DNA of 64,000 nt from Hymenobacter jeollabukensis (GTDB taxonomy: Bacteria > Bacteroidota > Bacteroidia > Cytophagales > Hymenobacteraceae). Made by a program: the position numbers and the translations under genes. Below, piece after piece: positions 26,271 to 36,170 of this stretch. The stretch spans positions 434,001-498,000 of the forward strand of contig NZ_VAJM01000001.1 of NCBI RefSeq assembly GCF_005771675.1, read 5' to 3'. The notes beneath the pieces are model-generated. The model searched no databases. It was not told where the DNA came from and worked only from the letters and a program-made list of their open reading frames with translations. The stretch's first letter is position 1. Each line of letters begins with the position of its first letter.

Positions 26271-27140
26271 CTAGTAGATGCGGTAGAACAGCATTTTGCC
26301 GTTGCCGGTGCCGCCGCTGCCCGTGGTGGTGATGTGGCCGGTGTTGCCATTGCCGTCGTAGCCGCTGGCTTTGTTGTAGCTGCTGGTGCAGCCCGTGGCG
26401 GTGTGCGCCACCGTCTGGCCCGCGCTGCCGAGCTTGAACCCGTTTCCGTCGCCCGCGCCGCCGTAGCCATTGTTGGTGGCGGTGCAGTTGGTAATGGTCA
26501 CGGTGTAGGGCTGCCCGTACAAATCCCAGCCGTCGTCGGAGTTATGGTTGGCCGTGCAGTGGTCGAATTTGTTGTTGCGCCCCGCCGATAGTTTGCAGGC
26601 AAAGCCGTCGGCATTTTCGCCGTTGTTGGCCGTGTCGAAATTCTCGGTGGAAGTACAATACGAAATGTTGTTGTCGTGCGCGCCGTTGTATACCTGCAGG
26701 CCCGAATCTTTATTGGCCGTGGTGGTAACTTTGTACACGTAATTATAGCCGCCCTGTTGGAACACCAGCCCGCAGTCGGGCGCATTTTTGATCACCATGT
26801 TGGTGATGTTCCAATAGCTGCCGTTCACCTTCACGCCCCAGCCCGACGCAATGCCCGAGCAGTCGAGCGTGCCGCCGGCAAAGTTGATTTTGGCGCTGCT
26901 GGTCCCGCTGTTCAGGCACTGCAGCGTGCTGGTGAGGCGAATGGTGCCGCTGACGGTGATGATGTCGCCGGGTTTGGCGTTGCCGATGGCCGTGCGCAGA
27001 GCCGATTCGGTGGTCACCGTCGTACTGACTTTGGCAGACTGCGACTTAGCGGTCAGTTCGGGGCTCAGCGTCGGGTCGTTGTGCTTGCTGCACGCGGCGG
27101 CGCCTACTGCCAGCAGCAGTAGCGTGGAAAGGGTTTTCAT
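26271..27140 (-). CDS. Pectate-lyase-like (PL9-type) parallel beta-helix lipoprotein
   Basis: The 289-residue product has a lipoprotein signal, MKTLSTLLLLAVGAAAC, with the lipid-anchored cysteine at 17. The mature part is a right-handed beta-helix rich in N and G. NADGFACKLSAGRNNKFDHC followed by NHNSDDGWDLYGQ matches the catalytic and calcium-binding core of family 9 pectate lyases. It should cleave polygalacturonate by beta-elimination at the cell surface. It is shorter than characterised PL9 enzymes and ends soon after the core, so the C-terminal coils may be reduced. The start at 27140 is chosen for the lipobox; the frame is open 36 codons upstream. Confidence 0.75.
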   Translation of the reverse strand: MKTLSTLLLLAVGAAACSKHNDPTLSPELTAKSQSAKVSTTVTTESALRTAIGNAKPGDIITVSGTIRLTSTLQCLNSGTSSAKINFAGGTLDCSGIASGWGVKVNGSYWNITNMVIKNAPDCGLVFQQGGYNYVYKVTTTANKDSGLQVYNGAHDNNISYCTSTENFDTANNGENADGFACKLSAGRNNKFDHCTANHNSDDGWDLYGQPYTVTITNCTATNNGYGGAGDGNGFKLGSAGQTVAHTATGCTSSYNKASGYDGNGNTGHITTTGSGGTGNGKMLFYRIY

Positions 27141-27530
27141 GGGATATTGTGTTGGTTGTGGAAATGCGCTAACCGCCTGGTTAGCCGGGGCTAATATTGA
27201 CACCCTCCCAACGGCAAAATGCTCTGCGGAGTGGATATAATTATGCAATCGATATCGGGAACGATAACGGCATCGATTGCAAAGACGCGGCTTTATTTTT
27301 GTGGCACATTTGCTAATTTATAAAAGCTTACTTTCTTCCAAATAGAATTTGCACTAAATACCCATAGCATTAACGCAAATAATTTTCTCCGTTGCCGCAG
27401 CTGCGCGTTCAGTTCCCGGCAGCCGCCGGGCGGGTCGAGTTGGCGCCGGGGCCGCTGATTTCGCCCAATCTGAGTAGCTTCCGGCTCCCAAACGGCCGCC
27501 CACCCCCTCGCCCCGGCCGCGCTTCACCCC
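27141..27530. other. Divergent intergenic region with AT-rich island
   Basis: It lies between the divergent pectate-lyase and hutH genes. From about 27236 to 27390 the base composition turns AT-rich against a GC-rich background. It holds an inverted repeat (27244-27281) and a TATTTTTG -7-like box on the plus strand (27294-27301). No gene is seen. Confidence 0.6.
27244..27281. promoter_or_regulatory. Inverted repeat, possible operator
   Basis: TGCAATCGAT (27244-27253) and ATCGATTGCA (27272-27281) are perfect reverse complements 18 bp apart, between two divergent catabolic genes. Confidence 0.4.
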
Positions 27531-29027
27531 ATGCCCGACACGTTTACCCTCAGCCCCGCCACTTACCTCGACCTCAATACCCTGGAGCAAGTACTCCGCG
27601 AACAGCGCCCCCTCGCCCTCAGCGACGACGCCCGCCAACGCATCGAGCACTGCCACCAGTACCTGCAAGACCGCCTCGAACACTCCGACGCGCCCATCTA
27701 CGGCATCAACACCGGCTTCGGCGCCCTCTGCAACACCAGCATCTCGCCCGAAGACCGCGGCCAGCTCCAGACCAACCTGATGATGTCGCACGCCTGCGGC
27801 ACGGGGCAGGAGGTCCCCGCCGAGCTGGTGCGGCTGATGCTGCTCCTGAAGGCCCAGAGCCTGAGCTACGGCCACAGCGGGGTGCAGTTGCGCACCGTGC
27901 AGCGCCTGCTCGATTTCTACAACCGCGGCATTCACCCCGTCGTCTACCAGCAGGGCTCCCTCGGCGCCAGCGGCGACCTGGCCCCGCTGGCCCACCTCTG
28001 CCTGCCCCTCATCGGGCTGGGCGAGGTGCACTTTGAAGGTTACCGCCTCGCCGCCGCCGACGCCATGCACCTCTTCAGCTGGCAGCCCATCGAGCTGCAG
28101 GCCAAGGAAGGGCTGGCCCTGCTCAACGGCACCCAGTTTATGCTGGCCTACGCCGTGCACACCACCCTGCGGGCCCGCCGCCTGCTCGAAGCAGCCGACG
28201 TTATCGGCGCCCTGTCCCTCGAAGCCTTCGACGGCCGCCCCGAGCCCTTCGATGAGCGCCTGCACCGCATCCGGCCCCACGCCGGCCAATTGGCCACCGC
28301 CCGCCACCTGCGCGAGCTGCTGGCCGGCAGCGAGCTGCAGCAGCAAGCGAAAACCGCCGTGCAGGACCCCTACTCCTTCCGCTGCATGCCCCAGGTGCAC
28401 GGCGCCTCCCGCGACGCGGTGCAGCACGTGGCCGGCGTGGTCGAGACCGAGTGCAACGCCGTCACCGACAACCCCAACATCTTCCCCGAAAGCGACGCCA
28501 TCCTCTCCGGTGGCAACTTCCACGGCCAGCCCCTGGCCCTTTCGCTTGATTTCCTGGCCATTGCCGTAGCCGAGCTGGGCTCGATTTCGGAGCGCCGCAC
28601 CTACCAGCTCATCGGCGGGCAGCGCGGCCTGCCGCCCTTCTTGGTGGCCGAGCCGGGGCTGAACTCCGGCCTGATGATTCCGCAGTACGCCGCCGCCAGC
28701 ATCGTCAGCCAGAGCAAGCAGTTGTGCACCCCCGCTTCCGTCGACAGCATCGTGAGCAGCAACGGGCAGGAAGACCACGTGAGCATGGGCGCCAACGCGG
28801 CCACCAAGGCCCTGCGCGTCATCGAAAACACCGAGCAGGTGCTCGGCATCGAGCTGCTGAATGCGGTGCAGGCCCTGGCCTTCCGCCGCCCGGCCCGCTC
28901 GTCCGAAGCCCTGGAAGCGGTGGTAGCCGCGTTTCAGCAACAGGCGCCCTTCATTGCCCGCGACCGGGTGCTCTACCCCGACCTGCACGCCGCCGCGCAG
29001 TTTGTGCGCACGTATGCCTGGGTGTAG
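27531..29027 (+). CDS. hutH: Histidine ammonia-lyase
   Basis: The 498-residue enzyme converts histidine to urocanate and ammonia, the first step of histidine degradation. The self-forming MIO cofactor comes from Ala-Ser-Gly at residues 146-148 in GSLGASGDLAPLAH. Other family segments are YGINTGFGALCNT, RCMPQVHGASRDA, ETECNAVTDNPNIF and SSNGQEDHVSMGANAA. The other hut genes (hutU, hutI) are not in the window, so it is either scattered or works on its own. Confidence 0.97.
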   Translation: MPDTFTLSPATYLDLNTLEQVLREQRPLALSDDARQRIEHCHQYLQDRLEHSDAPIYGINTGFGALCNTSISPEDRGQLQTNLMMSHACGTGQEVPAELVRLMLLLKAQSLSYGHSGVQLRTVQRLLDFYNRGIHPVVYQQGSLGASGDLAPLAHLCLPLIGLGEVHFEGYRLAAADAMHLFSWQPIELQAKEGLALLNGTQFMLAYAVHTTLRARRLLEAADVIGALSLEAFDGRPEPFDERLHRIRPHAGQLATARHLRELLAGSELQQQAKTAVQDPYSFRCMPQVHGASRDAVQHVAGVVETECNAVTDNPNIFPESDAILSGGNFHGQPLALSLDFLAIAVAELGSISERRTYQLIGGQRGLPPFLVAEPGLNSGLMIPQYAAASIVSQSKQLCTPASVDSIVSSNGQEDHVSMGANAATKALRVIENTEQVLGIELLNAVQALAFRRPARSSEALEAVVAAFQQQAPFIARDRVLYPDLHAAAQFVRTYAWV

Positions 29028-29067
29028 CCACCCGGCGCTGCCTTGCTTTCGTACAGAATAGCCGCTG

Positions 29068-31080
29068 ATGAAATATGAAAACCGGCCAGCCCGCGTTGGT
29101 CTCGCCATGATGCTTCGTTGTTTCGGACTGCTGGGGTGCCTGCTGGGGCTGACCATAATGGCGGCCCAGGCCCAAGCGGTGTGCCCCCTCGACGACGTGG
29201 GCATCCCCGGCAACTGCTTTCAGGTCTACAGCACCACCGGCCAGCTGCTCGACGTGGCCGGCCCCAACGGCCCCACGGTGCTCTGCGCTGGTACGCGCAT
29301 CCGGGTGCGCTACTGCGGCGGTGAGAATATTCCGCGCACCAACATCCGCTACGGCTTAGGCTGCAGCGGCGCCAACACCGATACCATCACCACGCTGACG
29401 GTGCCCAGTACGGGCCCCTTGATCATTCTGCAGCAGCGGCCCAACCCCTTTCCGGCGGGCGGCAACGGCTACCCGGCCAACCGCCTAGGGCTGCAGTATT
29501 CCCGCTCGTTTGAGGTGCGCGCGGCGCCGGTACCGGCCGTGCAGGTGCGCTATTGCGGCAGCCCATTCACGCAGGTATTCGTGGCCATTACCAACGCGCA
29601 GTCCAACATCCGCTACGAAATCCAGCTGGGCAACGGCCCGCGCCAGCCCCTAACGCAGCCCAGCGGCGCGGCCTACCCCGTGCCGGCCGGAGCCGCTGGG
29701 CTCACCGTGTACGCCAACTACACCGACGCGCTGCTCTGCGAGGGCAGTACCCCGGTGACATTCACCGCACCGCCCACCGCCGGCACGCCGGGGCTGCAGC
29801 GGCTGGCGGTGCTGCCCACCGGACTGGCCTTCACGTTCAGCGGCCTGGTCAACGACCCGAGCTTCCGCTACGTGCTGGAGCCCGACGCCGGCCCGGGCAC
29901 GCCGGTACCGGCCACCAGCACCACGTTTGAGCTGCCCGGCGCCTCGCTCAGCAGCTGCTACCGCCTGCGCCTCACCGATGCCTGCGGCCTGCTCAACCGC
30001 CCCTCGGCGGTGCTTTGCCCGGTGGATCTGCAGGTCAGTTCGGCCGACCGCCAGAACACGCTCACCTGGAGCCAACCCGCCGGCAGCACCGTCACCGCCT
30101 ACGACCTGCTGCGCGACGGGCAGCCGCTGGCTACCGTCGCGGCCACCGACCGCCAGTACACCGACCAGACGGTGACCTGCGGCGTGGCCTACCGCTACCA
30201 GGTTGTGGCCCGCAGCGGCCCGGCCACCTCCGTTTCGGCTGAGCGCACGGTGACGACGGTGGCCGCCCAGGCCGCACCCGCTCCGCGCCTAACGGCTTCG
30301 TTCCGCCTCGACAACAGCGTCGAAATCAACCTGGCCGCCGCGGCCGCCGATACGGCCAGCCGCCTGCTGCTGCGCCGTACGCTTGGCACCACCACCACCG
30401 AGCTTCCCTTCTCGCGTCGCCGCCCGGTAGTTGATCAGCCCGGGCTGGTGACGCCCGCGCAGGTGCCCTGCTACGTCGGCCGCCTCACCGACCCCTGCGG
30501 CAACGCCTCGGCCGATGGCCCCAGCGCCTGCCCGCCGGTGCTGGCCGCCGTGCCCACCGACCGCGAAGGCAACCGCATCGACCTAACCTGGGCCGAGCCG
30601 GCCGGCCAGGGCAGCGGCTGGCGCTACCGCCTCATCCTGCTCGATGAGGCCGGCCAGGAGCTCAGCAGCTCGGCCCTGAGCACCGCCACCCAGCCCGCCC
30701 AGGCCCCTGCCCCGCCCACCGACCGGCAGGTGCTGCGCTACCGCCTCGAAGCCACTTCGGCCGCGGGCCTGGTGGTGTTCAGCAACGTGGCCACCGTCAC
30801 CCGCAAGCTGCTGGTGATTATCCCCACGGCTTTCAGTCCCAACGGCGACGGGCTGAACGACGTGCTCGAAATCAAGGGCCGCTTCCTGAAGGCCTTCAGC
30901 CTGACGCTCTACGACCGCAACGGCGTGGAGGTATTCCGCGCCACCGACCGCGCCCAGACCTGGGACGGCCGCATCCGCGGCGCGCTGGCCGCCCCGCAGG
31001 TGTTTTCGTACCGCTTTGAGGCTGTGGATGAAACCGGGCAGCGCATCATCCAGCGCGCCACCGTCACGCTGCTGCGCTGA
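29068..31080 (+). CDS. Large secreted protein with T9SS type B (gliding-type) sorting domain
   Basis: The product has 670 residues from ATG 29068; an alternative start (MMLRCFGLLG) at 29107-29110 would give a more standard signal peptide ending at AQAQ. The middle contains fibronectin-III-like segments (LQVSSADRQNTLTWSQPAGSTVTAYDLLRDG; VPTDREGNRIDLTWAEPAG) and cysteine pairs. The C-terminal ~85 residues IPTAFSPNGDGLNDVLEIKG...LTLYDRNGVEVFRATDRAQTWDG are a clear type B sorting domain. It is likely a surface adhesin or structural protein. It lies 40 bp after hutH, with no terminator seen between. Confidence 0.85.
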   Translation: MKYENRPARVGLAMMLRCFGLLGCLLGLTIMAAQAQAVCPLDDVGIPGNCFQVYSTTGQLLDVAGPNGPTVLCAGTRIRVRYCGGENIPRTNIRYGLGCSGANTDTITTLTVPSTGPLIILQQRPNPFPAGGNGYPANRLGLQYSRSFEVRAAPVPAVQVRYCGSPFTQVFVAITNAQSNIRYEIQLGNGPRQPLTQPSGAAYPVPAGAAGLTVYANYTDALLCEGSTPVTFTAPPTAGTPGLQRLAVLPTGLAFTFSGLVNDPSFRYVLEPDAGPGTPVPATSTTFELPGASLSSCYRLRLTDACGLLNRPSAVLCPVDLQVSSADRQNTLTWSQPAGSTVTAYDLLRDGQPLATVAATDRQYTDQTVTCGVAYRYQVVARSGPATSVSAERTVTTVAAQAAPAPRLTASFRLDNSVEINLAAAAADTASRLLLRRTLGTTTTELPFSRRRPVVDQPGLVTPAQVPCYVGRLTDPCGNASADGPSACPPVLAAVPTDREGNRIDLTWAEPAGQGSGWRYRLILLDEAGQELSSSALSTATQPAQAPAPPTDRQVLRYRLEATSAAGLVVFSNVATVTRKLLVIIPTAFSPNGDGLNDVLEIKGRFLKAFSLTLYDRNGVEVFRATDRAQTWDGRIRGALAAPQVFSYRFEAVDETGQRIIQRATVTLLR

Positions 31081-31113
31081 GCAGCGGTAGTAGGCCGGTC
31101 GGCTTGCGTGGCG

Positions 31114-31121
31114 TACTTTTG
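31114..31121 (+). promoter_or_regulatory. Candidate -7 element of the YbaB gene
   Basis: TACTTTTG lies 84 nt before the ATG at 31206, in the short gap after the T9SS type B gene. Confidence 0.4.
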
Positions 31122-31205
31122 AAGTCCCAACGCCGGCGCCGGGCCGCGGTTTGGCCGTGGTCCGGCGCGGTTGTTTCTCCCCTTTTCCCGAAAACCGCCT
31201 CCGCT

Positions 31206-31541
31206 ATGTTTGACATGATGGGCATGATGGGTCGCCTGAAAGACCTGCAAGAGAAAGTAAAGCAAGCCCAGGAAGAGCTGCAGCACATCACGGCCACGGC
31301 CGAAGCCGGCGGCGGCATGGTGCGCGCCACGGCCAACGGCAAGCGCCAGCTGCTCAAGCTGGAAATCGACGAGACGCTGCTCACCCCGCAGGACCGCGAC
31401 ATGCTGGCCGACCTGGTGGTGGCCGCCGTCAACAAAGTACTCGACGAAGCCGGCGACAAGGGCAAGGACCACCTCAAGTCGCGCACCCAGGGCCTGCTGC
31501 CCAACATTCCCGGCCTCGACCTGAGCGGATTTGGCCTCTAG
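31206..31541 (+). CDS. YbaB/EbfC family nucleoid-associated protein
   Basis: The 111-residue protein is of the small dimeric DNA-binding type. It begins MFDMMGMMGRLKDLQEKVKQAQEELQ and carries the conserved AEAGGGMVRATANGKRQLLKLEID and DMLADLVVAAVNKVLDEA. The start at 31206 gives the usual family length. In many bacteria this gene follows dnaX and precedes recR; neither is present here. Its last codons overlap the start of the glycosyltransferase gene. Confidence 0.92.
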   Translation: MFDMMGMMGRLKDLQEKVKQAQEELQHITATAEAGGGMVRATANGKRQLLKLEIDETLLTPQDRDMLADLVVAAVNKVLDEAGDKGKDHLKSRTQGLLPNIPGLDLSGFGL

Positions 31542-32586
31542 CAGCGTACCGGCCACCGGCTACGCCACCGGCGTGGCCGTGGTCATCCTGAACTGGAACG
31601 GGCGGCGCTGGCTGGAGCAGTTTCTCCCGTCGGTGCTGGCCCATTCCGACGCGGCCCGCATCGTGGTGGCCGACAACGCCAGCTCCGACGACTCGGTGGC
31701 CTGGCTGCGGGCGCACTACCCCGAGCAGGTGCAGGTGCTGCGCCTGGCCGAGAATTTCGGCTTCTGCGAGGGCTACAACCGCGCCCTGCGCGAGCTGCTC
31801 GGCTACGCGCACTACGTGCTGCTCAACTCCGACGTGGAAGTGACGCCCGACTGGCTGCGCCCGCAGCTGCAGCTCCTGGCCGAGCGGCCCGCGGTGGCCG
31901 CCGTGCAGCCCAAAATTCGCGCCTTCCACGCCAAGACGGAGTTTGAGTACGCCGGCGCCGGCGGCGGCTACCTCGACCGCCTGGGCTACCCCTTCTGCCG
32001 CGGCCGCCTGTTCGACACGCTGGAAACCGACCAGGGCCAGTACGACGACCCGCGTCCCGTGGCCTGGGCTACCGGCGCCTGCATGCTGGTACGCGCCGAG
32101 GCCTGGCACGCGCAGCAGGGCCTGGAGCCGGCGTTTTTCGCCCACATGGAGGAAATCGACCTGTGCTGGCGCCTCTGGAACGCCGGTTATGAGGTGTGGT
32201 ACCACGGCGGCAGCACTGTGTACCACGTGGGCGGCGGCACCCTGCACAAGTCAAATCCGCGCAAGACTTACCTAAACTTCCGCAACGGCCTGGCCCTGCT
32301 CTACAAAAACCTAGCGCCCGGCGAACTGTGGCCCACGCTGCTGCAGCGCACCGTGCTCGACCTCGTAGCCGCTGCGCAGATGCTGGCGAAAGGCCAGGCT
32401 GGCGACTTCCGCGCCATCCTGCGGGCCCACTGGCATTTCTGGCAGAAGCTGGACTACTGGCGGCAACGGCGCGCACTGGCCAAGCCGCATTTGCGCGCCG
32501 CCCAGCGGCCCGGCACCTACAACGGCAGCCTGGTCTGGGCCTACTTCGCGCGGGGCAAGCGTCGCTTCAGTGAGCTGCTGCCCTGA
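31531..32586 (+). CDS. Glycosyltransferase family 2 (rhamnosyltransferase-like)
   Basis: The 351-residue protein shows the GT-A core VAVVILNWNGRRWLEQ, VADNASSDDSVAWL, ENFGFCEGYNRAL, the metal-binding LNSDVEVTPDWL, and ATGACMLVRAEAW followed by FFAHMEEIDLCWRLW, which holds the general base. It transfers a sugar in cell-surface polysaccharide synthesis; the donor is unknown. The open frame starts with TTG at 31531, inside the YbaB gene; GTG at 31573 is an equally plausible start that would remove the overlap. The C-terminal ~100 residues are helical and basic. Confidence 0.88.
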   Translation: MASSSVPATGYATGVAVVILNWNGRRWLEQFLPSVLAHSDAARIVVADNASSDDSVAWLRAHYPEQVQVLRLAENFGFCEGYNRALRELLGYAHYVLLNSDVEVTPDWLRPQLQLLAERPAVAAVQPKIRAFHAKTEFEYAGAGGGYLDRLGYPFCRGRLFDTLETDQGQYDDPRPVAWATGACMLVRAEAWHAQQGLEPAFFAHMEEIDLCWRLWNAGYEVWYHGGSTVYHVGGGTLHKSNPRKTYLNFRNGLALLYKNLAPGELWPTLLQRTVLDLVAAAQMLAKGQAGDFRAILRAHWHFWQKLDYWRQRRALAKPHLRAAQRPGTYNGSLVWAYFARGKRRFSELLP

Positions 32587-32670
32587 ATCGTCCGCGCTCT
32601 GCGCCCTCAGCGTTTCTTCGGCGCCCTCAGCGGGCTGATTTCTCCGCTGAACGGCCAGGCCATAACGAAA

Positions 32671-32707
32671 AACCCGGCCGGATAGCGCAACGCCATCCAG
32701 CCGGGTT
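32671..32707. terminator. Terminator between the GT2 and PspC genes
   Basis: AACCCGGC...GCG pairs with CGC...GCCGGGTT around CAA in a long, slightly imperfect stem. It lies between convergent genes. Confidence 0.6.
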
Positions 32708-32730
32708 GAAGTCGAAGTCAAAAGCCAGTG

Positions 32731-32949
32731 CTACAAATCCCAAACCGTGCTCCGCTGCTGGCGCAGGGCGCGGCGCATGTTCATCCAGAAGGCCAGCGCG
32801 AAGTAGAGCACGACGGGCGAGCCGAACGTGAAGAACGAGGCGTAGATAAAGGACAGGCGGACGCTACGCGTGGAGAAGCCCAGCCGGTTGCCCATGGCGC
32901 TGCACACGCCGAAGCTTTGCTGCTCGATAAAGTCGGTAATGCGTTTCAT
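32731..32949 (-). CDS. PspC domain membrane protein
   Basis: The small 72-residue protein consists almost entirely of a PspC domain: MKRITDFIEQQSFGVCSAMGNRLGFSTRSVRLSFIYASFF followed by one membrane helix (GSPVVLYFALAFWMNM). PspC proteins sense or respond to membrane stress. No other psp gene is adjacent. It ends convergently with the GT2 gene. Confidence 0.85.
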   Translation of the reverse strand: MKRITDFIEQQSFGVCSAMGNRLGFSTRSVRLSFIYASFFTFGSPVVLYFALAFWMNMRRALRQQRSTVWDL

Positions 32950-33100
32950 AGCGGGGTGGGGTTCAGGGCAGTTCTGCCGAAAAGTTAACTTGCTGCCGGC
33001 AATCGGGCAAATCCCGGGCGCCGTAAAGTTCGTTGGTTACGTGTCCGAGCCGCCGCAATCTGCGTTAAGGGTGCTGATTTTGCCGTCTGAATTGAGTTGC

Positions 33101-34918
33101 ATGAATGTTTCGCGCCGCGCGCTGGTCCCGCTAATTACGGTTATTTCAACGGCTTGGCTTCCCGCTTGTACGTTGCCGCGCATGTTGCGGGTTGCCCAGG
33201 GCGGCCAGCAGGTGCAGCCCCACCCGCCGGTGCTGGAGGCCAACGGCGACCAGGTGCTCGGGGAGCTGACCATCAAAGTGCCCGCCGCGCACCTGCACAA
33301 GGGCGCCGTGTACGAGCTGCCCCTGCGCTACCGCTACGACAACGGCCTGCGCGAAGACACCGTGGGCACCGTGCGCTTTCAGCTCGGCGAGTACGTGTAC
33401 GACGACGCCGACAAGAGCCTGCTGGTAGTGCGCAAGCCGATAGCATTTCGCTTCGAGCCGCGCAAAAACCCGGGCCAGCTGCTGGCCCGCCCGCAGGTGC
33501 GCCAGCTCAAGGCCAACGGCAAGGTGCTCAAGGCCGAGCAGGAAATCGTGCTGGCGCGGGGCGTGGCCCAGCCCAGCCGGATGGTGGTGCGCGAGCTGCT
33601 GCCCGTGCAGTACCTACCCGAGGCGGCCAGCCTGGAGGGCGGCGGCACCCGGGTGCTGCCCTTTTTCTTCGACCAGGGCCAGTCGGCCATCCGCAACTAC
33701 CTGGGCACCAACGTGGCCGCGCTGGAGGAATTTATCGAGGCCAACCAGCGCACCGAGCGGGTGATGATTGTGGCCGGCCACTCACCCGACTCGCTGGACT
33801 CGCACGACGCGCAGCTGGCCGACAAGCGCGTGAAAGCCCTGCTGAAGTATTACCAGAAGCGCCTCGATACCGATTCCTACCTTAATTCCCCAAAATCGGT
33901 GCGCTTCGAGACGCAGGCCTACCACCGCCGCTGGGATTTGTTCGTGAGCAAGCTGCAGGCCTCGGCCCTGAAGCCGGCCCAGCAGGATTCGGTTATCGAC
34001 ATCATCAACGACGCGCCCGGCGGCTGGGCCGGCAAGGAAAAAGCCCTGCACCGGCTCAGCTACTTCGACTACCTGGAGCAGTACATCTACCCGGTGATGC
34101 GCTTCGGCACGGTGGCCGTGAAATACTCGGCACCCAAGCGCCTGCAGTCGGAAATCTACATTCTCTCGAAGAAAATCGTGGAGAAGGAAGTGGAGGCCGA
34201 CGCGCTGACGCCCGAGGAGCTGCGCTACTCGGCCACGCTCACGCCGCTGCTGGCCGAAAAGCAGCGCATCTACGAAACGGCCGTGGCCACCTCGGGCAGC
34301 TGGCAGGCCTACCACAACCTCGGGGTGGTGCTGCTGGAGCGCGCCGACAAGGAGGTATCGGACCGGGTGCGCAAGGCCTACCAGCGCCGGGCGGCCACCA
34401 ACTTCACGCTGGCCGCCCACCGCAACCCCACGGCCGACATGTTCTACCACGTGGCCACCGCCTGGCACCGCGCCGGCGACCGGCTCGAAGCCCTGCAGAA
34501 CTACGACTACGCCATCAAGCTCGGCGGCCCGCGCCTGGTGCTCGACAAGGTCTTTGCCGACAAAGCCGCCCTGGAAATCGAAATCGGCCAGACCGACGAC
34601 GCCCTGCGCAGCCTCGCCTTCGGCGACCCGCAGGCCTACCAGAACGTGATGAACAAGGCCCTCATCTACCTGATGAAGGAAAACTACGAGGGCGCCGCCG
34701 ACCGCTACCAGCAGGCCCTCACCATCCGGCCCAACGACGCGCAGGCCTACTACTGCCTGGCCGTGGTGGCCGCCCGCGCCCAGCGCCCCGGCGACGTGGG
34801 CCAGTTTCTGCGCCGCGCCGTGCAGCTCGACCGCAGCTACGCCCAGCGGGCCGTGGAGGACCTGGAATTCCGCGAGTACGCCTCGAATAAGGTCTTTACC
34901 GAGGCCCTGCGGCAGTAA
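33101..34918 (+). CDS. Lipoprotein with OmpA-like and tetratricopeptide-repeat regions
   Basis: The 605-residue product has a lipobox, AWLPAC, with cysteine 23, so it is probably anchored in the outer membrane. Residues ~35-200 are beta-rich. FFDQGQSAIRNYLGTNVAALEEFIEANQRTERVMIVAGHSPDS then LADKRVKALLKYY resembles an OmpA-type peptidoglycan-binding fold with a degenerate motif. The C-terminal ~190 residues hold four or five TPR units (WQAYHNLGVVLLERA, ADMFYHVATAWHRAGDRLEA, YEGAADRYQQALTIRPND). The start at 33101 is chosen for the lipobox; the frame is open 77 codons upstream, through the divergent PspC gene. A role in envelope anchoring is inferred. Confidence 0.65.
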   Translation: MNVSRRALVPLITVISTAWLPACTLPRMLRVAQGGQQVQPHPPVLEANGDQVLGELTIKVPAAHLHKGAVYELPLRYRYDNGLREDTVGTVRFQLGEYVYDDADKSLLVVRKPIAFRFEPRKNPGQLLARPQVRQLKANGKVLKAEQEIVLARGVAQPSRMVVRELLPVQYLPEAASLEGGGTRVLPFFFDQGQSAIRNYLGTNVAALEEFIEANQRTERVMIVAGHSPDSLDSHDAQLADKRVKALLKYYQKRLDTDSYLNSPKSVRFETQAYHRRWDLFVSKLQASALKPAQQDSVIDIINDAPGGWAGKEKALHRLSYFDYLEQYIYPVMRFGTVAVKYSAPKRLQSEIYILSKKIVEKEVEADALTPEELRYSATLTPLLAEKQRIYETAVATSGSWQAYHNLGVVLLERADKEVSDRVRKAYQRRAATNFTLAAHRNPTADMFYHVATAWHRAGDRLEALQNYDYAIKLGGPRLVLDKVFADKAALEIEIGQTDDALRSLAFGDPQAYQNVMNKALIYLMKENYEGAADRYQQALTIRPNDAQAYYCLAVVAARAQRPGDVGQFLRRAVQLDRSYAQRAVEDLEFREYASNKVFTEALRQ

Positions 34919-35016
34919 ATGCGGATGTGCGCGCCGCGTACGTCGTAGCGCGAATCGATGGCGTAAGCAGTTTTACCCGCCGCAAACGTTTGCTATTTCC
35001 CGCGAGGTGGCCCGAA

Positions 35017-35048
35017 TTTGCCCACTCCGGCCGAGGGTTGTAGCTTTA
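35017..35048 (+). promoter_or_regulatory. Promoter of pdhB
   Basis: TTTG (35017-35020), 20 nt spacer, TAGCTTTA (35041-35048). The -7 box has one mismatch. The ATG lies 66 nt downstream. Confidence 0.5.
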
Positions 35049-35114
35049 CGAGCCGGTTCAGCCCGAATCGGCCCAAGTTTTCATTGACCCGACTTTTTCT
35101 TTCCTGACATCTAC

Positions 35115-36092
<978 letters not shown>

Positions 36093-36116
36093 ACCAGCCT
36101 ACGCAATCAGCAAAAA

Positions 36117-36143
36117 GGCCCGGATGGTATTCCATCCGGGCCT
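36117..36143. terminator. Terminator between pdhB and the first membrane-protein gene
   Basis: GGCCCGGATGG pairs perfectly with CCATCCGGGCC around TATT. It is flanked by A5 and T5, so it works for both convergent genes. Confidence 0.9.
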
Positions 36144-36170
36144 TTTTGCTGTGGCCTATCATTCAACCTG

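Noticed and set aside
32601-32632. Direct repeat GCGCCCTCAGCG (32601-32612 and 32621-32632) as a regulatory element
   Set aside because: Two short copies after a stop codon, in GC-rich sequence, with no further structure; too little to support a function.
34945-34954. Second copy of the 100-bp TAGCGCGAA palindrome
   Set aside because: Only one half-site is present and no matching inverted end lies in the gap, so it is noted only as an orphan half-site.
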